Both the position numbers and the translations under genes were made by a program. From Candidatus Alistipes merdigallinarum (lineage in GTDB: Bacteria; Bacteroidota; Bacteroidia; Bacteroidales; Rikenellaceae), in the NCBI GenBank assembly GCA_019119305.1, contig DWXH01000019.1, forward strand, positions 186,001 to 250,000: a DNA stretch of 64,000 nt. The letters run 5' to 3'. Below are positions 54,365 to 63,062 of the stretch, piece after piece. Position 1 is the stretch's first letter. Every line of letters starts with the position of its first letter. The notes below the pieces were generated by a model. The model was given only the letters and a program-made list of their open reading frames with translations, was not told the origin of the DNA and did no database searches.

Positions 54365-54393
54365 GAGGCCGGTTTTTACCGGCCTCTTTTTTT
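54365..54393 (+). terminator. terminator of tRNA-Glu-rpsT
   Basis: GAGGCCGGT (54365-54373) pairs with ACCGGCCTC (54378-54386), then TTTTTTT. Confidence 0.93.
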
Positions 54394-54483
54394 GTTGTCT
54401 CTTGTCGAATGGGTCGGGTAGAGAAAAATGGGGAGAGGAGTGGCCAATGCTTCGAAAATCTATTCAGCTCTGAAGACTTTCCA

Positions 54484-54517
54484 ATAAAAAGCCGGTTCAT
54501 AAAGTTGAACCGGCTTT
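54484..54517 (-). terminator. terminator of cysS
   Basis: AAAGCCGGTTCA (54488-54499) and TGAACCGGCTTT (54506-54517) are inverted; read on the minus strand the stem is followed by TTTTTATT. Confidence 0.88.
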
Positions 54518-54599
54518 CCTGTCTTTTATCGTTTGTTATCGTTGTCGTTCGGGGAAGAGTATAAGCTTTCTTTGTTGCTCCTTATCTCTCTTCCTTCTT

Positions 54600-56066
54600 C
54601 TATTCGCACTCCCAGTCGGAGCCCTCTTTGCTGTCCTTGACCTTGATGCCGATGGCGGAGAGTTCATTCCGGATCTTGTCTGAGGTCGTCCAGTCCTTGG
54701 CTTGTTTGGCGTCCTGGCGAATCCGAAGGACAATATCCATAACGGAGGATAAAAGCTCCGAATTGTCGTTCTGGAGATCGTCGCGCAATCCCAAAATGTC
54801 GAAGACAAACAGGTGGATGACCCGTTTTAGCTCGGTAAGGTCCTCGTCCGAAATCGTCTGTTTGCCGTCGTGGATCTGGTTGATCATCCGAACACATTCG
54901 AACAGCTCCGATATGACGATCGGTGAGTTCAGATCGTCGTCCATTGCGGCAGTCAGACGAGTCTCGAGGCCCGATATGTCGATGCTGGAGGTGGCTGAAG
55001 ATTGTAATTTGTTCAGGGTGGAGACTCCTTTCATCAGCCGCTCGTATCCCTTTTCGGCAGCTTGCAGCGCATCGTTCGAGAAGTCGAGCGTGCTGCGGTA
55101 GTGGGCCTGCAATACAAAGAAGCGGATGGTCATCGGACTGTATGGTTGAGCCAGCAGTTTGTGGTTGCCGGTCATCAGCTCTTCGAGGGTGATGAAATTG
55201 CCCAACGATTTGCCCATCTTCTGCTCGTTGATCGTAATCATGTTGTTATGCATCCAATAGCGGGCCGAATCGTGTCCGCAAGCGGCCGTACTTTGTGCAA
55301 TCTCGCATTCGTGGTGAGGGAACATCAGGTCCATTCCGCCACCGTGTATGTCGAATGTCTCGCCCAGATAGCGTGTGCTCATGGCCGAACACTCCATGTG
55401 CCAACCGGGGAATCCGTCGCTCCATGGGGAGGGCCAGCGCATGATGTGTTCCGGTGCTGCCTTCTTCCACAGCGCAAAATCGAATGGATTGCGTTTGTCC
55501 TCCTGTCCGTCCAGTGTGCGTGTGTGCGACATCATCTCGTCCAGCACCCGGCCCGACAGTTTGCCGTAGTGGTACTTCTTGTTGTAGGCTTCCACATCGA
55601 AATAGACCGACCCGTTGCTGATGTATGCAAAACCGTGATCGAGAATCTTCTGGATCATCGCAATCTGCTCGATGATGTGTCCCGACGCGTGCGGTTCGAT
55701 ACTCGGCGGAAGTACATTCAGACGCTGCATCGCATCGTGGTAGCGGTTCGTGTAGTATTGAGCCACCTCCATCGGCTCGAGCTCTTCGAGACGGGCCTTC
55801 TTAGCAATCTTGTCTTCGCCCGAATCGGCGTCGTTCTCCAGATGGCCGACATCTGTAATGTTGCGTACGTAACGGACTTTATACCCCGCAGCCCGAAGGT
55901 AACGGAACAGCAGGTCGAAGGTGATGGCCGGGCGGGCATGCCCTAAGTGCGGATCACCGTAGACCGTCGGACCGCAGACATACAATCCGACAAAGGGCGG
56001 ATGCAGCGGTTCAAACTCCTGTTTCCTGCGGGTGAGCGTATTGTAAAGAATCAGTTTCGAATCCAT
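54600..56066 (-). CDS. cysS: cysteinyl-tRNA synthetase
   Basis: A 488-aa class Ia synthetase. [19 protein letters not shown] contains a zinc-binding Cys and the HIGH motif; WHMECSAMS and HHECEIAQS supply the other zinc ligands; [15 protein letters not shown] is the KMSKS loop. The C-terminal helical domain binds the tRNA-Cys anticodon. It is monocistronic and convergent with rpsT. Confidence 0.96.
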   Translation of the reverse strand: MDSKLILYNTLTRRKQEFEPLHPPFVGLYVCGPTVYGDPHLGHARPAITFDLLFRYLRAAGYKVRYVRNITDVGHLENDADSGEDKIAKKARLEELEPMEVAQYYTNRYHDAMQRLNVLPPSIEPHASGHIIEQIAMIQKILDHGFAYISNGSVYFDVEAYNKKYHYGKLSGRVLDEMMSHTRTLDGQEDKRNPFDFALWKKAAPEHIMRWPSPWSDGFPGWHMECSAMSTRYLGETFDIHGGGMDLMFPHHECEIAQSTAACGHDSARYWMHNNMITINEQKMGKSLGNFITLEELMTGNHKLLAQPYSPMTIRFFVLQAHYRSTLDFSNDALQAAEKGYERLMKGVSTLNKLQSSATSSIDISGLETRLTAAMDDDLNSPIVISELFECVRMINQIHDGKQTISDEDLTELKRVIHLFVFDILGLRDDLQNDNSELLSSVMDIVLRIRQDAKQAKDWTTSDKIRNELSAIGIKVKDSKEGSDWECE

Positions 56067-56161
56067 AAATCACATGTGGTTTATAAGTGAAAATTTCTCA
56101 CAAAATTAAAACTTTATCCAATAACTCCAGACTAAAATTAAGGTTTATACCGTTATTTTTC

Positions 56162-56169
56162 TATCTTTG
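56162..56169 (+). promoter_or_regulatory. -7 box of the DUF2723 gene
   Basis: TATCTTTG, about 60 bases before the ATG. The -33 region is not a clear TTTG. Confidence 0.5.
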
Positions 56170-56230
56170 CAGGCGTTACGCGAATGGAAAACTATCGTAA
56201 ATTCTAAAAATTAATCGATATTTTAATTGC

Positions 56231-59200
56231 ATGAATAACTATTTCAAGAAAATTGACATTATTGTCGGATGGCTGTGTTTTGTATTTGCTTCGGCGGTCT
56301 ATCTGTTGACCATGGAGCCCTCGGCCAGTTTCTGGGATTGTAGTGAATTTATCGCCACCTCGTATAAACTTGAAATCGGACACCCGCCTGGAGCCCCGTT
56401 GTTCATGATGATTTCACGGTTCTTTACGATATTTGCCGGACCGGAACATGCTGCGGCGATGGCTAATGCCATGTCGGCGATTGCCAGTGGAGCGACCATC
56501 ATGTTCCTTTTCTGGAGTATCACCCATCTGGCACGACGAGCTCTTAAACGAACTAAAAGTCAGTTGACTAAAGCTCAGACTTTTGCGGTGATCGGAACGG
56601 GCTTGATCGGTAGTTTGGCTTATACTTTTACCGATACGTTTTGGTTTTCGGCAGTAGAGGCAGAGGTGTATGCTTTATCATCATTTTTTACAGCTGTTGT
56701 TTTTTGGGCTATTTTGAAGTGGAGAAATGTTGCCAATAAACCTCATGCTAATCGTTGGATTATTCTAATTGCCTATCTGACCGGATTGGGAATCGGGGTA
56801 CACCTGCTCAATTTGCTGACCATACCTCCAATTGTTTTAATCTATTATTTTAAAAAATATCCTGTGACCAAGTGGGGCGTTGTCAAGGCGTTGTGTGCGG
56901 CAGCGGCTATTCTGGTTGCCATCATGTTTATCATCATTCCCGGCACCGTCGAACTCGGAGCCTGGTTTGACCGTCTCTTCGTCAACGGCTTCGGCTTGCC
57001 CTTCAATAGCGGTATTACGGTTTACATCTTCCTGTTGTTCGCGCTGCTCGCCTGGGGCGTCTATTATACTCATAAAAAGGGTAAAGTTCTGGCAAATACC
57101 CTCGTGTTGTGTGTGTCTGTAATTTTGTTGGGGTATGGGTCGTATGCTTCGGTGATTATCCGTTCGTCGGCAAACCCGCCGATGAACAGCAATGCCCCGG
57201 ATAATCCTTATGGTTTGTTGTCGTTGTTGAATCGGGATCAATACGGAGCTCGTCCCTTGTTGAAAGGGTATAACTATTCGGCTCCTGCTATCGGAAATAA
57301 AATGAAGACGGTTTATTATCAGGGTGATAGTGGCCGTTATGAGTCGGCACAAACCCTTTCGGGGTATGAGTTCGATCCGAAATTCGTAACCTTTTTCCCT
57401 CGTATGCATGAACGAGGCGATAATAATATTCGAGCTTATAACAACTGGGTGAAGGTTAAGGGAAAACAGATTCAGCACGGCGACGAAACCATTACGGTTC
57501 CAACCTTTGGCGAAAACTTGAAGTTTTTCTTCGCCTATCAGTTGAATTTTATGTACTGGAGGTATTTCCTGTGGAATTTCGTCGGACGCCAGAGCGATAT
57601 ACAATCGACAGGGGAGATTACCGATGGAAACTGGTTGTCCGGAATACCTTTTATTGATCAGTTGTTTCTCGGCCCTCAGAAGAGTATTCCTACGGAGATG
57701 AAGGAAAACAAGGGTAGGAATACCTACTATTTCCTACCTTTTATTCTCGGGATCATCGGGCTGATTTTCCAGTTGAACCGGGATGGGAAAAATTTCTCGG
57801 TCGTTATGGCCTTCTTTATCATGACAGGCGTGGCGATTGCGGTGTATCTGAACTCTCCTCCGGTCGAACCCCGTGAACGGGATTATGTATTTGCCGGTTC
57901 GTTCTATGCCTTCTGTATGTGGATCGGGTTCGGGGTGCTTGCCCTGTTCGAAGCCTGCAAACGTTGGTTTAAAAAAGAGAGCGTATCCACTGCTGTGTTG
58001 GCTACAGTGATCTGTGCCGTTGTTCCGACGATCCTTGCTGCACAGAACTGGGACGACCACGACCGTTCGGGTCGATATGTGGCTCCCGATTGGGGTAAGA
58101 ACTATTTGAACTCTGCGTTGCCCGACGCTATTGTTATGAACTTCGGGGATAACGATACCTTCCCGTTGTGGTATGCACAGGAGGTCGAGGGTGTACGTAA
58201 GGATATTCGGGTGATGAATATGAGTTATCTTGGCGGAGAGTGGTATATCGACCAGATGAGAATCAAGAGCAACGATTCGGAACCGGTGCCTTTCAATTTG
58301 CCGCGCGATAAATACACTTATAAAAACGAAGCATTAGTCATCAAAGAGGTGTTCAAAAGTGCTACCGGCAAACAGGTGATCGATGAGTGGATTGCAGGAA
58401 ATGATCCGCGTACGAAATTGTCTGATGGCGAAGATACGTTTGATTACATTCCAACGCGAAAAATAGCTATCCCGGTCAACAAGGAGAATGCAGTCGCAAG
58501 TGGTATTGTCCGTCCGGAAGATGCCCATTTGATGGTGGATACCATCTATTTGGATATCAAGAAAGATTATCTCCTGCGGAATGAGTTGATGTTGGTCGAT
58601 CTGTTGGCGCATTTCGATTGGAAACGACCCATATATTTTACGCAGGCCTTCTCGTTGGAGGAGCTTGGATTGCAGAACTATCTGCAACAAGACGGCTTCC
58701 TCTATCGGTTGGTGCCGATCGTTACCACTTCGGATGACTTTTTGATCAAGGGACGGGTCGATCGGGAATATCTCTACGATAAATTGATGAACCAATATTC
58801 GTATGGAAACCTTTCAGACCCGAAAGTGTATACTGATCATACCGTAGAGACGAATGTTAATGCAACTTCTATTCGCGTGCAATTTGTCAGATTGGCTAAT
58901 GAATTGGTTGCGGCCGGCGATACGACCCGTGCTATTGAGGTATTGGATAAAGCTGTGAAAGAGATCCCGTTCTCGCAAATCCGGCACAATTATTTTACCC
59001 GATATATCGTCGAATCGTATTACAACGCAGGAGCTTTCGACAAGGGAAATGTTATTCTGGGAGATTATGCGAAGATATTGGAAGAGTATATGGATTACTA
59101 TTTGCAGTTCAAAGGAAAATATCGTGAGATGATTTTTACTCAGTTGAACGATAAATATTCAGACCTGTATAATCTTTATGTCCTAGCAAGAGCTTACCAT

Positions 59201-59329
59201 CAGCAGGATCAGGCGGACGCGATAGAAACCTTCTTCAGAAAGCACAGGCTGATAGAGGAAAAACGCGAACCGGCTGAGGAACAACAAAGTGTGCCGACTG
59301 GTGAGCAAAAGGACTCTGTCGAAGTATAA
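56231..59329 (+). CDS. DUF2723/TMEM260-like membrane glycosyltransferase
   Basis: A 1032-aa protein with about a dozen membrane helices in residues 10-600 and a large C-terminal extracytoplasmic region (about 620-1032) with TPR-like helices near the end ([20 protein letters not shown]). The first loop has [21 protein letters not shown]36 and E39 fit the catalytic acids of GT-C enzymes. DUF2723 includes animal TMEM260, a protein O-mannosyltransferase, and is abundant in Bacteroidetes. A role in protein or lipid mannosylation is plausible but unproven. A long-loop terminator follows. Confidence 0.85.
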   Translation: MNNYFKKIDIIVGWLCFVFASAVYLLTMEPSASFWDCSEFIATSYKLEIGHPPGAPLFMMISRFFTIFAGPEHAAAMANAMSAIASGATIMFLFWSITHLARRALKRTKSQLTKAQTFAVIGTGLIGSLAYTFTDTFWFSAVEAEVYALSSFFTAVVFWAILKWRNVANKPHANRWIILIAYLTGLGIGVHLLNLLTIPPIVLIYYFKKYPVTKWGVVKALCAAAAILVAIMFIIIPGTVELGAWFDRLFVNGFGLPFNSGITVYIFLLFALLAWGVYYTHKKGKVLANTLVLCVSVILLGYGSYASVIIRSSANPPMNSNAPDNPYGLLSLLNRDQYGARPLLKGYNYSAPAIGNKMKTVYYQGDSGRYESAQTLSGYEFDPKFVTFFPRMHERGDNNIRAYNNWVKVKGKQIQHGDETITVPTFGENLKFFFAYQLNFMYWRYFLWNFVGRQSDIQSTGEITDGNWLSGIPFIDQLFLGPQKSIPTEMKENKGRNTYYFLPFILGIIGLIFQLNRDGKNFSVVMAFFIMTGVAIAVYLNSPPVEPRERDYVFAGSFYAFCMWIGFGVLALFEACKRWFKKESVSTAVLATVICAVVPTILAAQNWDDHDRSGRYVAPDWGKNYLNSALPDAIVMNFGDNDTFPLWYAQEVEGVRKDIRVMNMSYLGGEWYIDQMRIKSNDSEPVPFNLPRDKYTYKNEALVIKEVFKSATGKQVIDEWIAGNDPRTKLSDGEDTFDYIPTRKIAIPVNKENAVASGIVRPEDAHLMVDTIYLDIKKDYLLRNELMLVDLLAHFDWKRPIYFTQAFSLEELGLQNYLQQDGFLYRLVPIVTTSDDFLIKGRVDREYLYDKLMNQYSYGNLSDPKVYTDHTVETNVNATSIRVQFVRLANELVAAGDTTRAIEVLDKAVKEIPFSQIRHNYFTRYIVESYYNAGAFDKGNVILGDYAKILEEYMDYYLQFKGKYREMIFTQLNDKYSDLYNLYVLARAYHQQDQADAIETFFRKHRLIEEKREPAEEQQSVPTGEQKDSVEV

Positions 59330-59373
59330 AGAGAATAAAACAACAGCTCATGAGAGCTGGAGTAAATAGTGTA

Positions 59374-59427
59374 GAGAGGTCCGAACGTAGCGTGAAGGGG
59401 AAACTCATGGCTTCGGACCTCTTTTTA
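59374..59427 (+). terminator. terminator of the DUF2723 gene
   Basis: GAGGTCCGAA (59376-59385) pairs with TTCGGACCTC (59412-59421) across a loop of about 26 bases, then TTTTTATC. It ends 13 bases before the rnhB ATG. Confidence 0.8.
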
Positions 59428-59439
59428 TCTTCAAAAACT

Positions 59440-60042
59440 ATGTTGAAATCTTGTTTTCAGGATCAGTGGATCGAAGCCGGGTGTGATGAGGCCGGACGTG
59501 GTCCTTTAGCTGGCCCTGTTGCGGCTGCGGCCGTGATTCTGCCCAAAGGCTGGGAACACCCGTCGCTCAACGATTCGAAACAGATGAGCGAGAAGAATCG
59601 TTATCTGTTGCGTGAGGTTATTCAACAGCAGGCCGTAGCCTGGGCTGTGGCGATGGTCGAGCCCGAAGAGATCGATCGGATCAACATCTTGAATGCCTCG
59701 TTCCTCGCGATGAGCCGGGCTGTCGAACAGCTCTCCGTCCGGCCTCAGTTGCTACTGATCGACGGTAATCGCTTTAAATCCAAATTGGAGATCCCGTTTC
59801 GTTGTTTTGTCGGTGGAGATGCTACCTTCGCTTCGATTGCGGCGGCTTCCGTTCTGGCCAAAACCTACCGGGACGATTATATGGTGAAAATCGCACAAGA
59901 ATATCCTATGTACAACTGGCAGAAAAACAAAGGCTATCCTACCAAAGAACATCGTGAAGCGATTCGGGAATATGGTCTGTCTCCTTACCATCGGCTCTCG
60001 TTCGGTCGGATGCAAGATCAGTTGGATTTATTCAATAATTGA
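59440..60042 (+). CDS. rnhB: ribonuclease HII
   Basis: A 200-aa nuclease that cleaves RNA in RNA-DNA hybrids and single ribonucleotides in DNA. The catalytic acids D16 and E17 lie in [24 protein letters not shown] and [11 protein letters not shown] supply the other two. [14 protein letters not shown] is the conserved C-terminal helix. The frame is open upstream to 59350, but that part covers the DUF2723 terminator, so ATG at 59440 is right. This is the last clearly chromosomal gene before the unrecognised module. Confidence 0.95.
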   Translation: MLKSCFQDQWIEAGCDEAGRGPLAGPVAAAAVILPKGWEHPSLNDSKQMSEKNRYLLREVIQQQAVAWAVAMVEPEEIDRINILNASFLAMSRAVEQLSVRPQLLLIDGNRFKSKLEIPFRCFVGGDATFASIAAASVLAKTYRDDYMVKIAQEYPMYNWQKNKGYPTKEHREAIREYGLSPYHRLSFGRMQDQLDLFNN

Positions 60043-60100
60043 ATTTTTTAGGTAGGAAATCTTGATAGTTTATTTGGGTTAATTTGTTGTAAATCAGAAT

Positions 60101-60139
60101 ATTTTGTATAAGTAAATTTTGTGTGTTTATACAAAATTT
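60101..60139. repeat. operator-like cluster of ATTTTGT half-sites
   Basis: ATTTTGTATAA (60101-60111), then ATTTTGTGTGT in the same direction (starting 60116), then TTATACAAAAT inverted (60127-60137). Outer arms form an 11-bp perfect inverted repeat; the middle copy and the right arm form a 9-bp one (AAATTTTGT/ACAAAATTT). This is the arrangement expected for a repressor or att-binding site. Confidence 0.55.
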
Positions 60140-60149
60140 GAAAAAATGT

Positions 60150-60180
60150 ACTCCGCCCTCTTGACAAAAGGGGGTGGAGT
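60150..60180. repeat. 11-bp inverted repeat around the -33 box
   Basis: ACTCCGCCCTC (60150-60160) and GGGGGTGGAGT (60170-60180) pair with two wobbles; the loop holds TTGACAAAA. The tail GTTTTATATTTG is only weakly T-rich. It may be the rnhB terminator, an operator for the downstream promoter, or both. Confidence 0.6.
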
Positions 60181-60192
60181 GTTTTATATTTG
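60161..60192 (+). promoter_or_regulatory. promoter of the unrecognised module
   Basis: TTGA (60161-60164), a 20-bp spacer, TATATTTG (60185-60192). The first ATG (60199) is six bases past the box, so the first gene is probably translated from a leaderless mRNA. Confidence 0.6.
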
Positions 60193-60198
60193 TCCATA

Positions 60199-60342
60199 AT
60201 GAAATATGAGGAATTGTTGAAAGTGAGAATTGATGGGACGATTCATATTTTATTAACAGAGTCTGAAAAATTATCTGTAGATATCAACAGTATTTTATTC
60301 CCGTTTGATGAACGGAATGTTAATAACTTATTTAATCTATAA
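60199..60342 (+). CDS. 47-aa protein, first gene of the module
   Basis: MKYEELLKVRIDGTIHILLT.. ending NVNNLFNL. No family recognised. The frame starts at an ATG six bases after a -7 box and ends six bases before the next gene, which is good evidence that it is real despite its size. It contains no membrane helix or signal. Possible roles include a small regulator or phage accessory protein, but nothing in the sequence decides. Confidence 0.55.
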   Translation: MKYEELLKVRIDGTIHILLTESEKLSVDINSILFPFDERNVNNLFNL

Positions 60343-60348
60343 CCTATT

Positions 60349-60633
60349 ATGTCTATGCAAACATCAAAAAAAAGAAAAACAGCCGGAGCTGAGGTGTCAA
60401 AAAAAGTAAAGGCTTCAGCAGCGGAAAACTTTGTGCAGATTGCACAATCGTATAATGATGAGTCGGTTAGTTGTGCCACTTCGCGGTCATTAGAGGCCAT
60501 GAAAGTAGCGCGAAACGAAGTCGAGCGTCTGGTGAAAATCAGAGCAGATCATAAATTGTCGAATAGCCGTGCAAATAGTGTGGCTAAAGAGTTGAAAGAG
60601 TTGATAAAAGTCTTATCCCTTTATAATTATTGA
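60349..60633 (+). CDS. 94-aa basic protein of unknown function
   Basis: Begins MSMQTSKKRKTAGAEVSKKV.. with a strongly basic N-terminus (residues 6-25), then mainly helical sequence (SRSLEAMKVARNEVERLVKI) resembling a short coiled coil. It lies six bases after the 47-aa gene. No family recognised; the basic tail hints at nucleic-acid binding. A second ATG lies two codons in. Confidence 0.6.
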   Translation: MSMQTSKKRKTAGAEVSKKVKASAAENFVQIAQSYNDESVSCATSRSLEAMKVARNEVERLVKIRADHKLSNSRANSVAKELKELIKVLSLYNY

Positions 60634-60668
60634 CAGATTGCGATCTAATTATATAGGTTTGTTAATAG

Positions 60669-60690
60669 TATTTCAACAGTATTTTAACAG
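60669..60690 (+). repeat. two tandem 11-bp repeats
   Basis: TATTTCAACAG (60669-60679) directly followed by TATTTTAACAG (60680-60690), in the 77-base gap before the next gene. The 11-bp period would place both copies on one face of the helix. Confidence 0.5.
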
Positions 60691-60710
60691 TAAAACGGAA
60701 GTTATCAATA

Positions 60711-61595
60711 ATGACAACCTTGCAAATTAATGGCCAATCCTATTGTTGTCCATCAGACTGGACCGAGTTGAAGTGGTCACAGTTTATTGCTCTGAGACGT
60801 TTCGATCAATGCGAGGAAAAGCCTGTTCGAAAAGGGACTGGTGAACCAGGTAAAATAAATATTACTGACGATACGGGACTATGGGATGAGGATGTGATGG
60901 TAGCGAAAGAAACAGAACTGCTTTCCCTGTTTTGCGGAGTTGAACCGGAGATTGCTGTACGCGTCGATCCGGCGGATCGGAAACGGTTCGTGACATGTTT
61001 GCTGCGTCGGTTTATGAATTCAGATCAGACGGATTATGACCAACGTACAACCCATGCATGCAATGATGATCCATTCCTCTCTGATCTGACGACTTCTGAT
61101 GAGCAATGCGAAATCCGTTGTGGCGATGAGATGATCTATTTCCCGGAATCAGGGCAGACGTTTGATGGAGCAACTATTCCTTTATGCGATGTGTCGGCCG
61201 TTCAATGGTGTGAAGCCGCCGATCTGTATTTGACCGATAAATGGGAATATGCTCCTCTGATCGTGGCTGTACTCTGTAAAGGAGAAGAGGCTGGATATAT
61301 CGAGCGTGTCGTTAAACGTCGCGCTGAATGGATGAAAGAATTATACATGAGTACAATTTTCTCCCTTTTTCTTACACTGAATAGGGCTCATCGGAAAATG
61401 AAAGACCTTTATCCGGAATGTTATACCAAAAAGTCAGCAGCATTCTATTCTTTTCAAAATTCACCGGTTTTTTCATGGAACGAGCTTTTGCTATGGGCAG
61501 GACATTTTAGGGCCGATGAGATTGAACAGCTTCGTTCAATGAATTGCTATGATTTTATGGCTTTGGTAAATGGGCGGATCAAATCGGGGAACTGA
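60711..61595 (+). CDS. 294-aa protein of unknown function (possible phage tail module)
   Basis: Starts MTTLQINGQSYCCPSDWTEL.. with several Trp and Cys. A central acidic region (residues 45-130) and a helical C-terminal half ending MALVNGRIKSGN. It is soluble, without a signal peptide. I do not recognise a family. The position two genes upstream of probable tail-structure genes would fit a tail assembly factor, but that is context only. Confidence 0.6.
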   Translation: MTTLQINGQSYCCPSDWTELKWSQFIALRRFDQCEEKPVRKGTGEPGKINITDDTGLWDEDVMVAKETELLSLFCGVEPEIAVRVDPADRKRFVTCLLRRFMNSDQTDYDQRTTHACNDDPFLSDLTTSDEQCEIRCGDEMIYFPESGQTFDGATIPLCDVSAVQWCEAADLYLTDKWEYAPLIVAVLCKGEEAGYIERVVKRRAEWMKELYMSTIFSLFLTLNRAHRKMKDLYPECYTKKSAAFYSFQNSPVFSWNELLLWAGHFRADEIEQLRSMNCYDFMALVNGRIKSGN

Positions 61596-61626
61596 CAGGT
61601 CTGATAAACTTTAAAATAAAATTTAT

Positions 61627-62040
61627 ATGCTTAGAAATCAACTGTCTGCCGCAGTAAAAAACGCGGCGGAAAAGCTCGGGTATACCTTTTTCGAAGGATT
61701 TGGATACCGAATGAATGAAAAAAATATCGATTTTCCTGCCGCTTGGTGGTGTCCACCCAAGATCCGTTCAGTGCGTGGACGTAAGGAAGGAATTGTCGTT
61801 TATCGAGTCGAATTGGTTTTGATGTCTGCAAATCGAAAATACGACGAGGTCGCTAAAAATCGGATATGGGACGAAATGGAAGAACATGCTTTGAAGATTT
61901 ATTCGGATATAGTTGATGATCAGGGCGTTTTCTGTACAGATAATATTGCGCTCACTCCTGCCGAATGTTCGTTGACCCGTCAGGGTGAGTTGTCGTTGAA
62001 AGCCGAATTCGATGTGAAAATGAGTTTTATCTATGTTTAA
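61627..62040 (+). CDS. 137-aa protein, possible tail completion-type protein
   Basis: MLRNQLSAAVKNAAEKLGYT.. followed by alternating beta-strands, including VVYRVELVLMSANRKYDEVA, and ending SLKAEFDVKMSFIYV. The N-terminal helix plus beta-sheet plan and size resemble phage tail-terminator or minor-tail proteins, but no signature motif is present. It lies 31 bases after the previous gene and 14 before the next. Confidence 0.6.
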   Translation: MLRNQLSAAVKNAAEKLGYTFFEGFGYRMNEKNIDFPAAWWCPPKIRSVRGRKEGIVVYRVELVLMSANRKYDEVAKNRIWDEMEEHALKIYSDIVDDQGVFCTDNIALTPAECSLTRQGELSLKAEFDVKMSFIYV

Positions 62041-62054
62041 ATTGTATTACCGAA

Positions 62055-63059
62055 ATGAATATTGTAAAGTTTCCGACACAGTATTCCTCTGCCTTTAAAG
62101 AGGCGATATGTCAGATATCAGCCACCACAAACGAAATTGTCGAATTGGATTTGTATGATCATGCCGGAACCTCTATTATCGGGAGAAGACGGTTTTACGG
62201 GGCGAGTTCGTATGATGTCAATTTGGCGTATTGTGGACAATGTCAGCTGGATGTCCTACCCTTGAATACCGTACAATGTGTTTTTGTCGTGCCGACAGGA
62301 CGTGCAATAAATGTGACGGTCGGTGCAGGTAGCCTCCGAAGATCTACCGTATTGACGGGTGGACAACGAACCTGTTTTTCCTATGAAAAATTGTCTGAGT
62401 CTCCGGATATGCTTGATATATCGACAAACGAATGGGATGAGATTGCTGTGATTGCAGAAGGAGGATCGATACGTGCCGATGTGATTGTGGAAAACCCGAC
62501 TGCAATGGTTGTGGAGCTGGCCACAAAGTCCGATGCTCAGGGTTTGTTGGTCTTTGCTCTGAAAATGTCTGATCTGGTGACGAAATTAACAGCGGCGGGA
62601 AAAAACACATTGGCTCCCGGGGAACAAATCAAGGTGCGTATCTCGGATGGAGAGGACTATGTGTTGGCCGAGCAAGGGTATAGGATCGTCTCGCCATCGA
62701 CAGACAGCGTGAGATTATGTTGGTGGAATGCACTCGGTCAGATCGACTATTACACGATGAGAAGAATGTTAGAGTCGGAGTACGAATTGCAAAAAGAACG
62801 GATTCTGGCTCCCGATGGATACAAAGTGACCGAGTGTAAGCGTGAACGGAAAATGAAAATCGTTTCGGATTTCGTAGACTCTGAAACGATTGAATGGCTG
62901 AGTGAAATAGCCTCTTCACCACGTGTGTGGCTCGTCGAAAACGGACAACCTGTGCGCGTGGACGTCCTTGCCGAGTCTGTCAAATTGAGCGGAACACAAC
63001 CCGTTCAGGTAGACGTTACGCTCAGATACAATGATCCAGATTTTTTACAACACGAATAG
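62055..63059 (+). CDS. 334-aa beta-rich structural protein (probable tail component)
   Basis: MNIVKFPTQYSSAFKEAICQ.. followed by beta-rich sequence throughout. It contains WWNALGQIDYYTMRR and a C-terminal part (residues 235-334) that reads like a second domain with conserved VWLVENGQPVRVDVLAESVK. No signal peptide or membrane segment. It resembles structural proteins of Bacteroidetes prophages in general style; a precise role cannot be given. It ends three bases before the next gene. Confidence 0.6.
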   Translation: MNIVKFPTQYSSAFKEAICQISATTNEIVELDLYDHAGTSIIGRRRFYGASSYDVNLAYCGQCQLDVLPLNTVQCVFVVPTGRAINVTVGAGSLRRSTVLTGGQRTCFSYEKLSESPDMLDISTNEWDEIAVIAEGGSIRADVIVENPTAMVVELATKSDAQGLLVFALKMSDLVTKLTAAGKNTLAPGEQIKVRISDGEDYVLAEQGYRIVSPSTDSVRLCWWNALGQIDYYTMRRMLESEYELQKERILAPDGYKVTECKRERKMKIVSDFVDSETIEWLSEIASSPRVWLVENGQPVRVDVLAESVKLSGTQPVQVDVTLRYNDPDFLQHE

Positions 63060-63062
63060 GTT

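Noticed and set aside
59350..59439. N-terminal extension of RNase HII
   Set aside because: It spans the terminator of the upstream gene and has no similarity to the family.
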